Positions 62,341 through 64,000 of a DNA stretch of 64,000 bases are shown here, in pieces. The translations under genes were made by a program, and so were the position numbers. The stretch's first letter is position 1, and each line of letters starts with the position of its first letter. Origin of the DNA: Anthoceros angustus (taxonomy: Eukaryota > Streptophyta > Anthocerotopsida > Anthocerotales > Anthocerotaceae); the NCBI GenBank assembly GCA_010909165.1, contig MU008169.1:868001-932000 (forward strand), given 5' to 3'. The notes below the pieces were generated by a model. That model was given only the letters and a program-made list of their open reading frames with translations. It did not search any database and was not told the DNA's origin.

Positions 62341-64000
62341 TGGTACCGAACCTCCTCCCCATCCACTATTCCTTTTACTTTTGCCCTTGGCAATACCACG
62401 CTTTACTTGGTAGTTACCAATACGCCTTCAATACGACCATATATAAAATACATCAATACATCCTTATACTATACACATGTAGTCTACTGATAAATGTAAT
62501 ATATTATTCTAAGTGCTATAAGGGCGTATTCAATTTCATATAAAATAAGTTTGTATACTATGCGTATTCCATACGTACAATGTACATATTCATGGTACGG
62601 TACTATGTATTTACTATACGTGTAAATAGCGCCGGCTCTTTCTACCCCTACTTTATAGCATGCCGGTGTGCGGTTTGTCCTTCCACGTCACCAATAGCCA
62701 ACGGCTTCCACCATGGCCCCCACTGTCCCCACCTATCACCTTATTGTGACGCATCACTGTGAGGTTATGCCCCTACAAGATTGTGCTGTGCGGAGGAGTT
62801 TTGGTATGCTCTGGCTTATGCTTTTACGCCTCCATGTAAGGCACTTCCTACTCCATCGTATGCACCCCAGGAAACTTCCGCCTCCTGCTCGATTCCCAAT
62901 TTTCTTCTTCCCCTCACTTGCGTTGGCGGAGGCAAGCTTTGCCACTTCTACCGCTTCCTCCCCTCGCCTCACACGTTGCACATACAAACCAGCATGGCCA
63001 TCATGAGTTACCCAACGTTAATGGGTGTACCAATCACCATAGCGACCATTTGCCTTACCTTCCTCCGGTCCCTCCTCGTATCTTACGCCTTCTTGGTGGG
63101 CATTTCCTCGTCCTCCTTCTTCCGGCCGCCTTGCCCTTGTCACTGCCCACCGCCGCCGCCTACTCCTCCTCCTCTTTTCCTCTTCGCCCGCCACCCTTTA
63201 TCGCAGTGGCGTTGCCTCAACTGGGCTCCACTATGTAGGTCCATGCTCTCGATCGGAGGCTGCAAGATATGTGTCCGCACGAAATTAGGCACATCGTCCT
63301 CTTCAAGACTCCTCTGCGGCCCATGTTATCCGCAGGCCCCCACGCCCCGTCCCCTTGCCTCCATCTGCAATCGCCTTTGCCCATATCAAAGGCGCCGCAT
63401 GATGCCCTCTTGACCTCCTTCATTCTCTCTCCCTCGACATCCGCCTCATGCTAGTGGCGCCTTTTGGCCCCGCCCAGCATGGATCTGCTGGGTGATCCAC
63501 CGCCGCCCGCCACCCGCCTCCTACTCCCCTGCTTTTTGGCTGTCCACCGTGCACACAAGTGTGTTTCCTCCTGTGACGGATCGTTGCCCCTCCGTGGTCC
63601 ACCACCCGACTCCCCGCCTCCACACTCATTGTTCCCGCCATTCAACTGCCACTCCATCCGATCCCAACGGCCTCCACCTCCGCAAACATGGCGTCACCTT
63701 CCGGTCTCGGGCACTCCTCCACCTCTTCTCCATTTGCTTGCTGCCCACGTGACATGCCTCGCCGCCCGCCTCCACTCACACCATTCCTGTGCATGCTTCC
63801 ACCAAACACAGGCGATCGTGGTGTCGCGGCACCACAATTTCGCCCATACCGCCTCTTCTTCCTCCCTCACCTTGCGCCCTCGTGACGCGTGGCCCGTCTC
63901 CACTTCACCGCTCGTTCATGCCGCCTTTCCCCCTTCCAATACGTTGTGCCCGCCTCCTCTCCTCCTCCCCCAAGCCCCTTCCGCCATCTGCATTCCTTCC
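62341..64000. other. No supported gene; CT/GC-rich right end
   Basis: 62341-62640 is AT-rich and empty. From about 62650 to the window end the plus strand is C/T-rich, which opens long frames on both strands (for example 62781-63413 plus, 63451-63657 minus). They are Pro/Ser/Leu-rich on one strand and Gly/Arg-rich on the other, with no domain, as expected from composition alone. A gene continuing beyond the window cannot be excluded. Confidence 0.4.

Noticed and set aside
62781-63413. 210-codon Pro/Ser/Leu-rich frame
   Set aside because: The region is C/T-rich, so all plus frames look alike; no motif, signal or splice evidence.
1-64000. CRISPR arrays, bacterial operons or ribosome binding sites
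   Set aside because: Tandem repeats here have no unique spacers of fixed length, and the genes have spliceosomal introns; this is a plant nuclear genome.

Overview
This is nuclear DNA of a land plant. Evidence: GT-AG introns, plant-only gene families (organelle PLS-class PPR proteins with E domains, plastid enoyl-ACP reductase, plant-type dihydrodipicolinate reductase, a GPI-anchored lipid-transfer protein, a DRD1/CLASSY-type SNF2 remodeller), a Ty3/gypsy remnant and MITEs. Introns are short (about 60-120 bp) and the PPR proteins are very long with nearly identical repeat units. That fits a spore-bearing plant (lycophyte, hornwort or other bryophyte) better than a seed plant, but the species cannot be fixed from the sequence.

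Layout. 1-2.27 kb: decayed Ty3/gypsy gag-protease and probable LTR, minus strand. 2.3-7.5 kb: AT-rich repeats (a dispersed family, a 60-bp minisatellite, a tandem duplication of which one copy carries a MITE) and a 38-bp tandem array. 8-14.2 kb: broken copies of a DRD1/CLASSY-like gene (two C-terminal copies, then one N-terminal copy). 17.06-20.90 kb: the intact gene, four exons, 1175 codons before the stop. 21.3-23.7 kb (minus): enoyl-ACP reductase, 12 exons. 24.4-25.0 kb: lipid-transfer protein. 25.35-25.97 kb: antisense fragment of exon 2 of the CLASSY-like gene. 27.2-28.4 kb: F-box protein. 29.5-31.25 kb: dihydrodipicolinate reductase, 8 exons. 33.6-37.6 kb: large GIL1/IRKI-like protein. 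38.2-38.8 kb (minus): small protein resembling the N-terminal (SAWADEE/tudor-like) domain of CLASSY proteins. 40.6-44.0 kb (minus) and 45.7-49.5 kb (plus): a head-to-head pair of giant PPR genes with a foldback MITE between them. 49.8-51.6 kb (minus): quinolinate phosphoribosyltransferase, 9 exons. 52.5-56.1 kb: a membrane protein with a hexapeptide array, its broken paralogue, and an unknown acidic-tailed protein. 56.7-64 kb: PPR fragments, a transposase-like fragment, small tandem duplications and low-information GC/CT-rich sequence.

How it fits together. The housekeeping genes serve plastid fatty-acid synthesis, lysine synthesis and NAD synthesis and are ordinary. Two features stand out. 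First, there are several pieces of RNA-directed DNA methylation machinery: an intact SNF2 remodeller, three sense pseudogene pieces, one antisense piece, and a separate protein with the domain that CLASSY proteins normally carry at their own N-terminus. Second, a birth-and-death cluster of PPR genes shows inverted duplication, in-frame repeat loss, chimeric fragments and a minisatellite growing out of a PPR repeat.

Exon models were built by reading splice sites and checking phase by hand; no transcript or database search was available.
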